This document shows, in pieces, positions 1-7,060 of a DNA stretch of 11,556 nucleotides. The stretch is from Candidatus Collierbacteria bacterium GW2011_GWB1_44_6 (GTDB lineage Bacteria; Patescibacteriota; Microgenomatia; UBA1400; MFAQ01), in contig LCJG01000024.1 of assembly GCA_000998025.1 (NCBI GenBank), forward strand, positions 11,477 through 23,032, in the 5' to 3' direction. Every line of letters begins with the position of its first letter. Positions within the stretch are counted from its first letter, which is position 1. Position numbers and translations under genes: made by a program. Below the pieces are notes generated by a model. The model ran no database searches and had not been told where the DNA came from. It worked only from the letters and a program-made list of their open reading frames with translations.

Positions 1-1
1 T

Positions 2-304
2 AGGCGACTTGTGGCGCGTGGCGTAAAAGTCTACGTAGTGACCCGTGACCCACGAGAACATACAGATGGCTACGATGATCAGTCAGAAGTAGAAATACAG
101 GAATTTGAGGCTGTAGGAATCCAAGTACTTATGTGTACTGGCAATCATCACCGAAAGCTGGCGATTATTGATCGCAAGGTACTCTGGGAAGGTAGCCTAA
201 ACATATTATCCCAAGCAAAAAGCAGAGAATTTATGCGCCGTCTTGAGGACGGCGGCTTCGCCGTAGATTTATTTAACTTTATTGGGTACGAAAAATACAT
301 GTAA
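2..304 (+). CDS. Phospholipase D-like (HKD) nuclease domain protein, C-terminal end only
   Basis: The frame is open to the window edge (codons R-R-L before the GTG at position 11), so this is the 3' end of a longer gene and the GTG is not the real start. The visible part carries a full HKD motif, H-x-K-x4-D (HRKLAIID), followed by GSLN, which is the catalytic signature of the phospholipase D superfamily. An upstream strand 'RGVKVYVVTR' is typical of the fold. In this superfamily two HKD motifs, or a dimer of single ones, cleave phosphodiesters through a histidine intermediate. The short linker and the tail resemble the C-terminal PLD nuclease modules attached to superfamily I helicases or AAA proteins. 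That is an inference, because the N-terminal part is not visible. It may be a DNA repair or defence nuclease rather than a lipase. The tail after the motif is short (about 38 residues), so the gene ends naturally at a TAA. Confidence 0.75.
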   Translation, partial: RRLVARGVKVYVVTRDPREHTDGYDDQSEVEIQEFEAVGIQVLMCTGNHHRKLAIIDRKVLWEGSLNILSQAKSREFMRRLEDGGFAVDLFNFIGYEKYM

Positions 305-343
305 CGGAAGTATTGGTAATTTCCTCAAGCAGACTTCTTGGAC

Positions 344-349
344 TATAAT
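344..349 (+). promoter_or_regulatory. Perfect -10 box (TATAAT) six bases before an ATG
   Basis: TATAAT is followed by exactly six bases (acgcta) and then the ATG at 356. Transcription would therefore start at or next to the A of the start codon, giving a leaderless mRNA. No recognisable -35 box lies at 16-18 bp, and there is no Shine-Dalgarno sequence. If the TTG at 338 were the start, this box would lie inside the gene, which argues for the ATG. Confidence 0.5.
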
Positions 350-355
350 ACGCTA

Positions 356-607
356 ATGGATAAAAATAGCAGTATTGCTTCGTTGCCGTGGGATGAGATT
401 ACGGTGATTGGCAAAGATAAATTTAAGGCAGTACCAAGAGAGACACTGCAATTTGCTGTAGATCCTGCGAATCATGATCAGATGTTCAAATCTGCTCTCG
501 AAAGTTTAAAGCAAACAAATCCCAAAAGGGCGACATTTGAAGAAGCAGAAAAACTGGTCGAAATGATGAGAGAATCAGCCAAGCTAGTGCTTGAGGCTAG
601 GAAATAG
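356..607 (+). CDS. Small hypothetical protein (83 aa)
   Basis: I do not recognise this family. The protein is soluble, with no signal peptide or membrane segment. The N-terminal half contains a strand-like stretch (PWDEITVIGKDKF), and the C-terminal half is charged and probably helical (about residues 48-83, rich in E, K, A, M). An in-frame TTG at 338 would add six residues. I prefer the ATG at 356 because a perfect TATAAT lies six bases before it and no ribosome binding site favours the TTG. The last 11 bases overlap the 3' end of the convergent XRE gene. It begins 51 bases after the PLD-like gene on the same strand but seems to have its own promoter. It could be a small regulatory or partner protein; nothing in the sequence fixes its function. 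Confidence 0.55.
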   Translation: MDKNSSIASLPWDEITVIGKDKFKAVPRETLQFAVDPANHDQMFKSALESLKQTNPKRATFEEAEKLVEMMRESAKLVLEARK

Positions 608-815
608 TGATCTTGAGTTTCAAGGCTTGAACGATGCTTTGAATTTTATCAAAAGTTAGATTTACTTCACCCCGTTCAATCATTGCGTAATAATTGACTG
701 TCATTTTAGCTTTTTTTGCCACTTCTGCTTGAGTCAAACCAAGTTTTTCACGAGCCACTCTGAGCTTGTCGCCAGCATCCTTTTTGTTCTTCGTGTCTAT
801 ATTTCCGCTATTCAT
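597..815 (-). CDS. XRE-family helix-turn-helix transcriptional regulator (72 aa)
   Basis: The protein is essentially one Cro/C1-type DNA-binding domain: a first helix (GDKLRVAREKLG), the turn with helix 2 (LTQAEVAKKA), recognition helix 3 (VNYYAMIERGE) and helices 4-5 (LTFDKIQSIVQALKLKI). The I-E-R-G-E segment after helix 3 is the usual family hallmark. It should act as a sequence-specific dimeric repressor or activator. No second domain is present, so no toxin or ligand-binding module is fused. Upstream in-frame starts at 836 (GTG) and 833 (ATG) would give 79 or 78 residues. I chose the ATG at 815 because a TTGGGT-N17-TAGAAT promoter ends eight bases before it and the upstream residues lie outside the domain. 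It lies downstream of the large STAND ATPase on the same strand, separated by 125 bases that include a dyad at 873-886. It may regulate itself or that region, which is inference. Its 3' end overlaps the opposite gene by 11 bases. Confidence 0.85.
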   Translation of the reverse strand: MNSGNIDTKNKKDAGDKLRVAREKLGLTQAEVAKKAKMTVNYYAMIERGEVNLTFDKIQSIVQALKLKITIS

Positions 816-823
816 ATATTTAT

Positions 824-852
824 ATTCTAACATCACGGAGCAAAATACCCAA
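824..852 (-). promoter_or_regulatory. Putative sigma70 promoter of the XRE gene
   Basis: Reading the - strand, TTGGGT (852-847) is followed by a 17-base spacer and TAGAAT (829-824), a 5/6 match to TATAAT. The ATG at 815 begins eight bases after the -10 hexamer, so the transcript would have almost no leader. No Shine-Dalgarno sequence precedes this ATG or the upstream GTG/ATG at 836/833. Confidence 0.45.
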
Positions 853-872
853 TTTTTCTATCTAATTACTGA

Positions 873-886
873 AATGACTTGTCATT
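873..886. promoter_or_regulatory. 14-nt dyad (AATGAC-tt-GTCATT), possible regulator operator
   Basis: Six-base perfect inverted arms are separated by two bases. It lies in the 125-base gap between the STAND ATPase stop and the XRE start, about 20 bases upstream of the XRE -35 box. A two-base loop with no following T-run makes it a poor terminator. The size and symmetry fit a dimeric HTH operator. Autoregulation by the adjacent XRE protein is only a guess, because I see no second copy of the dyad elsewhere in the window. Confidence 0.3.
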
Positions 887-940
887 ATATTACTTAAATA
901 TAACGATTAACTACAACATATACCTTGGCGTATCGAATAC

Positions 941-3900
941 TCACAATATGTCTTCGCGTATAAGATAAGCAGTAACAGAAGCTTTTTCGATGAGAAAATC
1001 CAGTATAGTAATCATCCATTCTTTAAGTGCATGATTTGTCTTTATCTCACGTCTTTTGTGAAAAGCATAGTTCCTTACGAGATTTTCCATGTAGTATATT
1101 GTGTTTACTTCTAAGTCCTCAGTTTTTAAGTTTTTGTTTTTCTTTAGCATGTCGCTCAACCAGACAATTCCATCATCAATAAAACCACTTCCTATTTCAT
1201 TTAGAAGCTTAGATATTGAATATAATACTGCTGGGTGATGCCCCATGTCATCAGTAACCTTTTTGAAGAAAACTTTTTCTCTATCTTTCAGTGAGTGCCA
1301 TTGCTTTGCTGTTTTTTTCCAATGTTGCCACGCGAGTAAATAGTTATGAATAATTGCATCAACATTATGTCGTTGCCATTTTTCTTGAGACATCTTAACG
1401 ACTACATCATAAAAGAGCTTCCAAACAGTCCAGAACTCTTCATACTGTTGGATTTCGTCTTCAACACTTACAAATTCACTAAATAAATCTGCTGAATACT
1501 CGAATTCGGTAAAGTTTTCAATGAAGGGTTTGATGTATCCTTTTATATCTTCTGCCTTGGCCTTCAAAACAAAGTAAGCAAATTTCTTGAGAAAATGGTG
1601 GCTGAGAGTATAACCATTTCTTTCTTCATCTTTTAACTTTTCGGCGAATAGCGGCAAGGCAATTTTCAAAAATTCTTGATGATCTTTGTGCTGTGTTTCG
1701 GGAGGAAGAAGTCCAAATGCTGTGTTAACAATATCTAGTTCAGTCGCTTCAATATTTAATACCTCCGAGTATTTGATCGTATTTGAAAGTACACCATCAA
1801 TCTCGTTTTTGTATCGCTTTTCTAGGAGTTTGAATACTTGCTTCTTTGTGTGTTCATACACATTATTTTTATAGTTTTCTTTCCTGACTTCATCAATGAG
1901 TTCCTCATATTTTGGTTTCAGAAGAAGGAATCCTAAGAAAAGTGAATGTGCATCTTCAAAATATTCTTTCCAAAAAAAGTGGAAAATAATCGTTGCTGGA
2001 AAATCCTTCAGCCTATCTCCACCCATACCGATAGGATAATCATCAAACAGTAAAAATAGTAACAGTTTCTTTATCCTAAGTTTGTTTGTGGTACTTACAT
2101 AAAGATATGGCAATGAACCGATGGATGCCTCAATCCCGTCTCCAATCGAATATCTGTAATCATCATTAATAGGAAGCGATGCGTGCTCGATGAGAATATC
2201 TTCACATAAGATATAATCTTTTGAAGAGAGCTTGTCCTTGAAATCCCGAACTAATACTCCACAGACATAAACAGCAGTTGCACGATAAAACAAAGCCATA
2301 TCCTTATTTCCAGCTTTTAAGATCTGCAGTAATTTTTTAAGCTCATCTAAAGCAATAGTAGGATTGTCTTCAAACTCTTTATATTCTTTATACTTGCTTT
2401 CATCGCGTCTCCATCTCAACTTAGCCCAAACATCAAGAGGGAGGAATGCTTGTGCGTTTTGATTTTTCTTCAATGAGTCTTCACTGTATTTTCTGAGATC
2501 TTTATCTAAATCAGGACTGAAGCTAATTAATGCTTTCCCGTCTTTTTTTTCTACTTTAGGTTGCATCTTTCTTCGATCCATACGAGCTAGGTATAAACGC
2601 CACGTTTTGTCGGAATCAGACTCCTTTGAAGGATCGGGTAGTTTTTTATAATATTCATCGAAAATATCCCATATAATTCTCTGTCTATGCGAAGCTTGCC
2701 CATCCGTTTCTTCTTTGTCCTTAAATAGTTGATAATAAAGAGCAACGCTTTCTAACGTGCTTTTGCGATGCTCGTCATCACAAGCCTTTATTCGTTCATC
2801 TTCAAAAATTTCTGTAAGATAATTTCGCTGCGGATAATTTGATTTCAGACCCTCTAGCATTCCCTTATGCGACTGGTCTTTAACATAGCGTATAGTATCG
2901 CATAAGAAAAAATCCTTTGTCTTAAAAATCATCATCGCCGCTTCAAATAATTTGAAAGGGTGAGCAAATATGATACTCACAATGACGGAGGTAATGGAAG
3001 AAGACTTGGAATTTTTGAAGAGGTAGATACATTTTTGCTTAAGTTCTTCTGCTGTTGCAGATATAGCTATTTCAAGTAACCATTTTTCTAGAGCCATAAG
3101 CATTGACTCCAAAACACTTGGAGCTACATGAGTAGCTCTATACATTTCCCATAATCTACAGCTGATATATTGGGTTCTTGGTATTGAGTCATCAGTATAA
3201 ATTTCTACTTCTTGGAGTTCGTTTTGACTCAAAGAAGATTTCTTGTAATGCTCAGTCGTCTTGTTTGTAAGTGAAAGAATAAAATCCAAGGTTTTATCTG
3301 GTGCTGCCCGTAGCAAGATAAGAGTTGGTGTCTGGTATGGGCTAGGCGGAAAATACTCTTGAAGATGAAACGTCAAACCAAAGTACTGTTCGATTTCTAT
3401 GGAATGGCTTCCGTAAGGATCGTCCTCATCAACATCTCTCATCCAATAGACCTCAGCGAGAGCGATTATCTTTTCTGGAATTGCCTGGGCTACTTCAGCG
3501 CTATCAATAACAGATGAAAGCATTACCTCTGCAAGTTCATAATATTTATCTCGATGTCCAATTTTTCCTCCAGATACAACTGCATCGATAATGTCAGAAA
3601 GCTCTTTTTTGATTTCCTTGGAACCATCTAAGATTACCTTAATGACTTTTTTTCCAAGTTCATCACGAGATCTGCCATATCCAAATCCTCCATGCTCTGC
3701 AACACACTCATAGTAAAAGAGAGCCGTTTGACTTGCTGCTTTGGTGGTTTTCCCCTTTTTAAACTTGTTGTTCCAGTCTTCTAATACAGCCAAAATAGCA
3801 TTTATATTTTTTAGCCCTAATTTCTCTTTATTTCGATTGATGAAATCAATGATGTAATTCCAGCCGCTACCTTTTGGCATAGTGAATAGCGTCTGAATTG

Positions 3901-5713
3901 ATATCCCTGTTATCCTACCAAACCCAAAAGTCTTGAAGGTATTTTCATCAATCTCTTTACAAGCAATTCTCAACAAGAAGGTTACCTTTACTAACAATTG
4001 TGCATCATTTTCCAATAGCTTCTCTTCAAAAAGTTCCAAGAGATCTTTGCTGTGTTCTGAGAGCAATATAGAGACTAGTACTTCGTCCTGCCAATGTCTC
4101 TCAATAGCTGGACTTGAAATTGAAGTTTCGACTAGAGATCTAACAGCATTTATATCAACTATGAGTTTGTCTGTGAGCCAATGCCTAAATGCTCTACGGA
4201 TTGGAAGAGAACTTCCTATATTTGTATAAAAGCTTTTGGATACGCCCTGTAAAAGAAAGGTGCTCTCAATAAACCTCTCCAATGCCCACTCTTCATAAAT
4301 ATCGTGTGTAATAAAATATCCTCTTGAGTCTGTTTCATATCCAACAATTTCGTCATCAATCAATTTTTGAAGGATTGCAAGTTCAAGATCACCAGCTTTT
4401 ACAAAAAAACTGCCTTCGCTAGCTCTTCTTTGGGCGAGAGAGATGAAGCAATTCTCTCTACGGACGTGTGTACGGTCTTTAGTAAATGATGAATTAGCAA
4501 TTTTTTTATTCCAGAGAGTGTTTTTAAAATCTGAATAGGTAAAGTCTTGTTTTATGTCGTCATAGTTCTGGAGATATTCGTTTAGGTAAAAAGGATTGCA
4601 AATAAGGTCTTGTAGTCGGACATCATCTGGTATCGTAAAGCCATAGGCTTGTGAGAGACTTACTAATTCCGTATAACTAATTTTTTCGATGTTCTGGGTG
4701 TGGAAGGCAATCCCGTAAAGGGATACGAGCATATTCCTTAAATCATCAAGGTAACTGTGTCTTGTAGTAAAAATAATTTTCCATTTATGTTGAAGAAAAG
4801 TGGTGACAAAAATGTTGAATACTTCTTTGTCTTCAATATCCGAGAGCTTTTCCGCAGAATCGATTACAATACATTTTTCTGTGACATCGGGATATGCCCC
4901 TGCCAGGTCGCTTACTTTGAAGTCTCCATAGCTCTTAACTAAGTTATCAACATCTGTCATGTTATTAAACTGTATGGCCTTGAAAACAAATAAAGGTAAT
5001 TTACCATTTAAGGATGAGTAAAGATCTTTTATAACAGCAGTTTTCCCTACGCCACCTTCACCACTTAAAATCACAGGGACATTGTCGCTTAAATTCTTAG
5101 ACAGAATTGCTGTAATGCTTGATCTGTCTATTTTTAATTCTTTGTCTGAAAAACGTATCCCCGATTGAATAGGGCTTAAAACTAATGAAGAGTGATTGTT
5201 CAGCTCCTGAATTAGATCTATTATGCTTTTGCCTAGACTGAAGAAGTGCTCAGCCATTACTGCGTTTGTTTTAGCTACAAACGGTGACTCAAAAAACCAA
5301 GCACCTTTCCAAATGATTGAGACACCTTTTTCCCTTGCATGTTCTTCAACCTCCAACTTGTATTGAGGATCAGTTTTTTTCTTATGCTGCCCAAAATCTT
5401 GATTTAGATAAAATATAATCCGTGTTAAATTAGGATGACGAGTTTTTGCAGTATTTATAGAAGCAATGAGCTCATCTTTGTGTTTACTTAGCTCATTTTC
5501 GTAAAATTTAGCTTGCCATCCGATTATTTCCTTACCAACTGTAATAGGATCAGTTTCAATACCGGCATGATTTTCGTAACGAGATATTCCAAGTGGTTGT
5601 TTGTACTCTTCACAAAAAAGGAGATAACATAACCATTGGAAAATTGATTGTTCTTTTCCACCAAATTTTGCTTTAAAGTTTGCCCAGCTCACTTCTTGAA
5701 TATTGTTTGCCAT
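941..5713 (-). CDS. Avs-like STAND ATPase with N-terminal PD-(D/E)xK nuclease domain (1590 aa), probable anti-phage protein
   Basis: Domains in order: residues 1-140 form a restriction-endonuclease-like module. It shows GIETDPI (51-57) then GWQAKF (65-70), reading as an acidic residue followed by the Q-x-K core of Mrr-type PD-(D/E)xK nucleases, and then the strand IIFYLNQ (99-105). Residues about 190-490 form a NACHT/STAND NTPase: Walker A GEGGVGKT (218-225), Walker B CIVIDSAE (281-288), sensor KIIFTTR (312-318), NPFYL (373-377), and winged-helix motif THDIYEEWAL (469-478). The remaining 1,100 residues contain no catalytic motif I recognise, look helical, and would be the ligand sensor. In known Avs (AVAST) proteins the C-terminal repeats bind a phage protein such as terminase or portal; oligomerisation then activates the N-terminal effector, often a DNA-cutting nuclease. 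Length and layout fit that class. The Avs subtype, the trigger and activity in this organism are inference. There is no signal peptide or membrane segment. The gene starts three bases after the EamA transporter stop and has no ribosome binding site, so translational coupling is likely. The stop is TGA. Confidence 0.8.
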   Translation of the reverse strand: MANNIQEVSWANFKAKFGGKEQSIFQWLCYLLFCEEYKQPLGISRYENHAGIETDPITVGKEIIGWQAKFYENELSKHKDELIASINTAKTRHPNLTRIIFYLNQDFGQHKKKTDPQYKLEVEEHAREKGVSIIWKGAWFFESPFVAKTNAVMAEHFFSLGKSIIDLIQELNNHSSLVLSPIQSGIRFSDKELKIDRSSITAILSKNLSDNVPVILSGEGGVGKTAVIKDLYSSLNGKLPLFVFKAIQFNNMTDVDNLVKSYGDFKVSDLAGAYPDVTEKCIVIDSAEKLSDIEDKEVFNIFVTTFLQHKWKIIFTTRHSYLDDLRNMLVSLYGIAFHTQNIEKISYTELVSLSQAYGFTIPDDVRLQDLICNPFYLNEYLQNYDDIKQDFTYSDFKNTLWNKKIANSSFTKDRTHVRRENCFISLAQRRASEGSFFVKAGDLELAILQKLIDDEIVGYETDSRGYFITHDIYEEWALERFIESTFLLQGVSKSFYTNIGSSLPIRRAFRHWLTDKLIVDINAVRSLVETSISSPAIERHWQDEVLVSILLSEHSKDLLELFEEKLLENDAQLLVKVTFLLRIACKEIDENTFKTFGFGRITGISIQTLFTMPKGSGWNYIIDFINRNKEKLGLKNINAILAVLEDWNNKFKKGKTTKAASQTALFYYECVAEHGGFGYGRSRDELGKKVIKVILDGSKEIKKELSDIIDAVVSGGKIGHRDKYYELAEVMLSSVIDSAEVAQAIPEKIIALAEVYWMRDVDEDDPYGSHSIEIEQYFGLTFHLQEYFPPSPYQTPTLILLRAAPDKTLDFILSLTNKTTEHYKKSSLSQNELQEVEIYTDDSIPRTQYISCRLWEMYRATHVAPSVLESMLMALEKWLLEIAISATAEELKQKCIYLFKNSKSSSITSVIVSIIFAHPFKLFEAAMMIFKTKDFFLCDTIRYVKDQSHKGMLEGLKSNYPQRNYLTEIFEDERIKACDDEHRKSTLESVALYYQLFKDKEETDGQASHRQRIIWDIFDEYYKKLPDPSKESDSDKTWRLYLARMDRRKMQPKVEKKDGKALISFSPDLDKDLRKYSEDSLKKNQNAQAFLPLDVWAKLRWRRDESKYKEYKEFEDNPTIALDELKKLLQILKAGNKDMALFYRATAVYVCGVLVRDFKDKLSSKDYILCEDILIEHASLPINDDYRYSIGDGIEASIGSLPYLYVSTTNKLRIKKLLLFLLFDDYPIGMGGDRLKDFPATIIFHFFWKEYFEDAHSLFLGFLLLKPKYEELIDEVRKENYKNNVYEHTKKQVFKLLEKRYKNEIDGVLSNTIKYSEVLNIEATELDIVNTAFGLLPPETQHKDHQEFLKIALPLFAEKLKDEERNGYTLSHHFLKKFAYFVLKAKAEDIKGYIKPFIENFTEFEYSADLFSEFVSVEDEIQQYEEFWTVWKLFYDVVVKMSQEKWQRHNVDAIIHNYLLAWQHWKKTAKQWHSLKDREKVFFKKVTDDMGHHPAVLYSISKLLNEIGSGFIDDGIVWLSDMLKKNKNLKTEDLEVNTIYYMENLVRNYAFHKRREIKTNHALKEWMITILDFLIEKASVTAYLIREDIL

Positions 5714-5716
5714 ATA

Positions 5717-6595
5717 TCATGATTGACTAGCTAATCCTGCAATTATTACTAATCCCATGCCAACTAAATAAACAGGTAAAAATATTTCATGGAAAAACAA
5801 TATCACCAGAACAGCTGCCAGAACTGGGGTGAGAAACACAAATGGGGCCACAAATGATGCTTTAGCAAAACTAAGCGCCTTTAGCCAAAAAATGTAAGAA
5901 AGTCCATTGATCAATACACCGTTTATCAAAATTGGAACCAATGCGCTAACTGGCGGAAATATGAAACTGGAAAAATATAACATTGAGACAAATGAGCAAA
6001 TGCTAGCAGATAAGAAAAACAACGTCGTAGCAGTAAACGGTTCATAATTGGTCTTTTTACTTAACACAGAAAACAATCCAAAGACAGCTGCCGCTAGCAA
6101 AACGATCATATTCGTTGTCATGTTTCCCAAATAAATGTCAAAAATGTTGCCCTTAGTTAACACTACTAGCACTCCAGTGAAACCCAGTGCGGAAGCAACT
6201 ATGCTTTTAGTTGTAAATTTCTCCTTAAGAAAAATTATTGAAAAAATGACGATGAATATAGGCCAAGTATATTGAAGGGTTAGTACTTCTAACCCTTTTG
6301 CATGAGCATATGCAAAATAAAGCAACAGATAGTATAGAAATGAACCCATGAATCCTAAACCTAGTGCTTTAGCTACACCGACAGTTTTATATTCTGCGTA
6401 GTGTCTATATTTACCTGCAAAAACTGAGCTAACAAACAAAACGACTAGCGACAAAACACTCGACCAAAACAAGAATTGGTAGTTATCTAGTTTTGATTGG
6501 CCAAATCTAGATACAACAGGAATAAACGCCCACAGTAAAACACAGGTTAAAACAAAGATAAGCGATTTAGTTTTGTTTTCAGTTTCTTGCTTCAT
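5717..6595 (-). CDS. EamA/DMT-family membrane transporter (292 aa)
   Basis: This is a typical drug/metabolite transporter superfamily member with two tandem EamA repeats and about ten predicted membrane helices (roughly residues 11-30, 39-59, 74-94, 102-123, 130-148, 161-179, 187-209, 216-240, 248-268, 272-289). The end of repeat 1 is marked by YTWPIFIVIF (109-118) followed by FLKEKFT and GFTGVLVVL. The end of repeat 2 is marked by APFVFLTPVLAAVL (250-263), the helix-breaking E in FFHEIFLP and GMGLVIIAG. Length is normal for the family. Substrates of DMT proteins include amino acids, nucleotide sugars and other small metabolites, and cannot be read from the sequence. It lies between csaA (5-nt gap) and the STAND ATPase (3-nt gap), on the same strand, so the three are probably one transcript. 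No Shine-Dalgarno sequence precedes the ATG. It ends in TGA. Confidence 0.9.
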   Translation of the reverse strand: MKQETENKTKSLIFVLTCVLLWAFIPVVSRFGQSKLDNYQFLFWSSVLSLVVLFVSSVFAGKYRHYAEYKTVGVAKALGLGFMGSFLYYLLLYFAYAHAKGLEVLTLQYTWPIFIVIFSIIFLKEKFTTKSIVASALGFTGVLVVLTKGNIFDIYLGNMTTNMIVLLAAAVFGLFSVLSKKTNYEPFTATTLFFLSASICSFVSMLYFSSFIFPPVSALVPILINGVLINGLSYIFWLKALSFAKASFVAPFVFLTPVLAAVLVILFFHEIFLPVYLVGMGLVIIAGLASQS

Positions 6596-6600
6596 GATTA

Positions 6601-6936
6601 TTAAAATAACTTTCCACCGACTATTGCAGCACTTTTATCGGGTACAGCTAAAATACATTCGTGATCACCATCTGGAATACCAAGAGTTAAAACCTCAGAG
6701 ATAAATGGTCCAATTTGTCGTGGAGGGAAATTAACGACACCCAACACCAGTTTTCCAACGAGCTGTTCCTTTGTGTAATGTTTAACGAGTTGAGCGCTTG
6801 ATCTTTTTTGACCAATCTCATCACCAAAATCTATTGTCAATTTATACGCTGGCTTGCGTGCTTCTGGAAATTCTTCGACGGCAATGATCTTACCTACTCG
6901 AATATCAAGTTTTATAAAATCATCGTACGTAGCCAT
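6601..6936 (-). CDS. csaA: CsaA-like tRNA-binding-domain protein (111 aa)
   Basis: This is a stand-alone OB-fold tRNA-binding domain of the CsaA type, of normal length (about 110 residues). Conserved blocks are DFIKLDIRVG (6-15), EARKPAYKL (25-33), IDFG (35-38), SSAQL (46-50), the Y-T-K-E-Q-L segment (54-59), VNFPPRQIG (68-76) and SEVLTLG (80-86), ending in GGKL. In Bacillus CsaA has been described as a secretion-related chaperone. The same fold in Trbp111 and the MetRS C-terminus binds tRNA. Which role applies here is not visible. It is the first gene of the apparent csaA-EamA-STAND operon. The start is the ATG at 6936, which sits seven codons before the conserved DIRVG region. The upstream bases are A/T only, with no ribosome binding site. 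A TATAAT on the same strand at 6984-6989 could be its -10 box with a leader of about 40 nt. Confidence 0.9.
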   Translation of the reverse strand: MATYDDFIKLDIRVGKIIAVEEFPEARKPAYKLTIDFGDEIGQKRSSAQLVKHYTKEQLVGKLVLGVVNFPPRQIGPFISEVLTLGIPDGDHECILAVPDKSAAIVGGKLF

Positions 6937-6983
6937 ATTATTTTATTTGTTGTTCTAAAAATATATTATTAAGTAACCTTAAT

Positions 6984-6989
6984 ATTATA
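6984..6989 (-). promoter_or_regulatory. Candidate -10 box for the csaA operon
   Basis: TATAAT on the - strand lies 47 bases upstream of the csaA ATG. There is no convincing -35 at 16-18 bp, so this rests on the hexamer alone in a very AT-rich spacer. The 124-base gap 6937-7060 is the only divergent intergenic region in the window and must hold promoters for both csaA and the alpha/beta hydrolase. Confidence 0.3.
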
Positions 6990-7048
6990 GTACTTTATAG
7001 GCATAATTACCCTAGTTCGCTTAATATAATATATAGGCCAAATAGTAG

Positions 7049-7054
7049 TAAAAT
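7049..7054 (+). promoter_or_regulatory. -10 box (TAAAAT) six bases before the hydrolase ATG
   Basis: TAAAAT is followed by six bases (agcttc) and then the ATG at 7061, the same geometry as at 344-356 and 8771. It predicts a leaderless transcript. No good -35 is seen. A second TATAAT at 7025-7030 would give a leader of about 24 nt, but that leader contains no ribosome binding site either. Confidence 0.4.
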
Positions 7055-7060
7055 AGCTTC

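Noticed and set aside
338..355. TTG start that would lengthen the small hypothetical protein by six residues
   Set aside because: No ribosome binding site precedes the TTG and a perfect TATAAT would fall inside the coding region; the ATG at 356 fits better.
612..631. Alternating CTTGA / TCAAG / CTTGA inverted repeats as a terminator for the hypothetical gene
   Set aside because: Stems are only five to six bases with loops of one to three bases, no T-run follows directly, and the stretch codes for the XRE C-terminus.
816..836. GTG 836 or ATG 833 as start of the XRE gene
   Set aside because: They would add residues outside the HTH domain, have no ribosome binding site, and would place the TAGAAT box inside the gene.
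930..940. GTAT-cga-ATAC hairpin just after the STAND ATPase stop as a terminator
   Set aside because: A four-base A/T-rich stem with no T-run on the transcribed strand is too weak to call.
3933..4229. 98-aa serine-rich open frame on the + strand
   Set aside because: It is antisense to the STAND ATPase; the serine richness is what the opposite strand of this AT-rich gene would give.
941..6595. Recoded TGA (as in Gracilibacteria/Absconditabacteria)
   Set aside because: TGA ends both the STAND ATPase and the EamA gene at positions that fit the domain lengths and the next start, and long frames translate well with the standard bacterial code.
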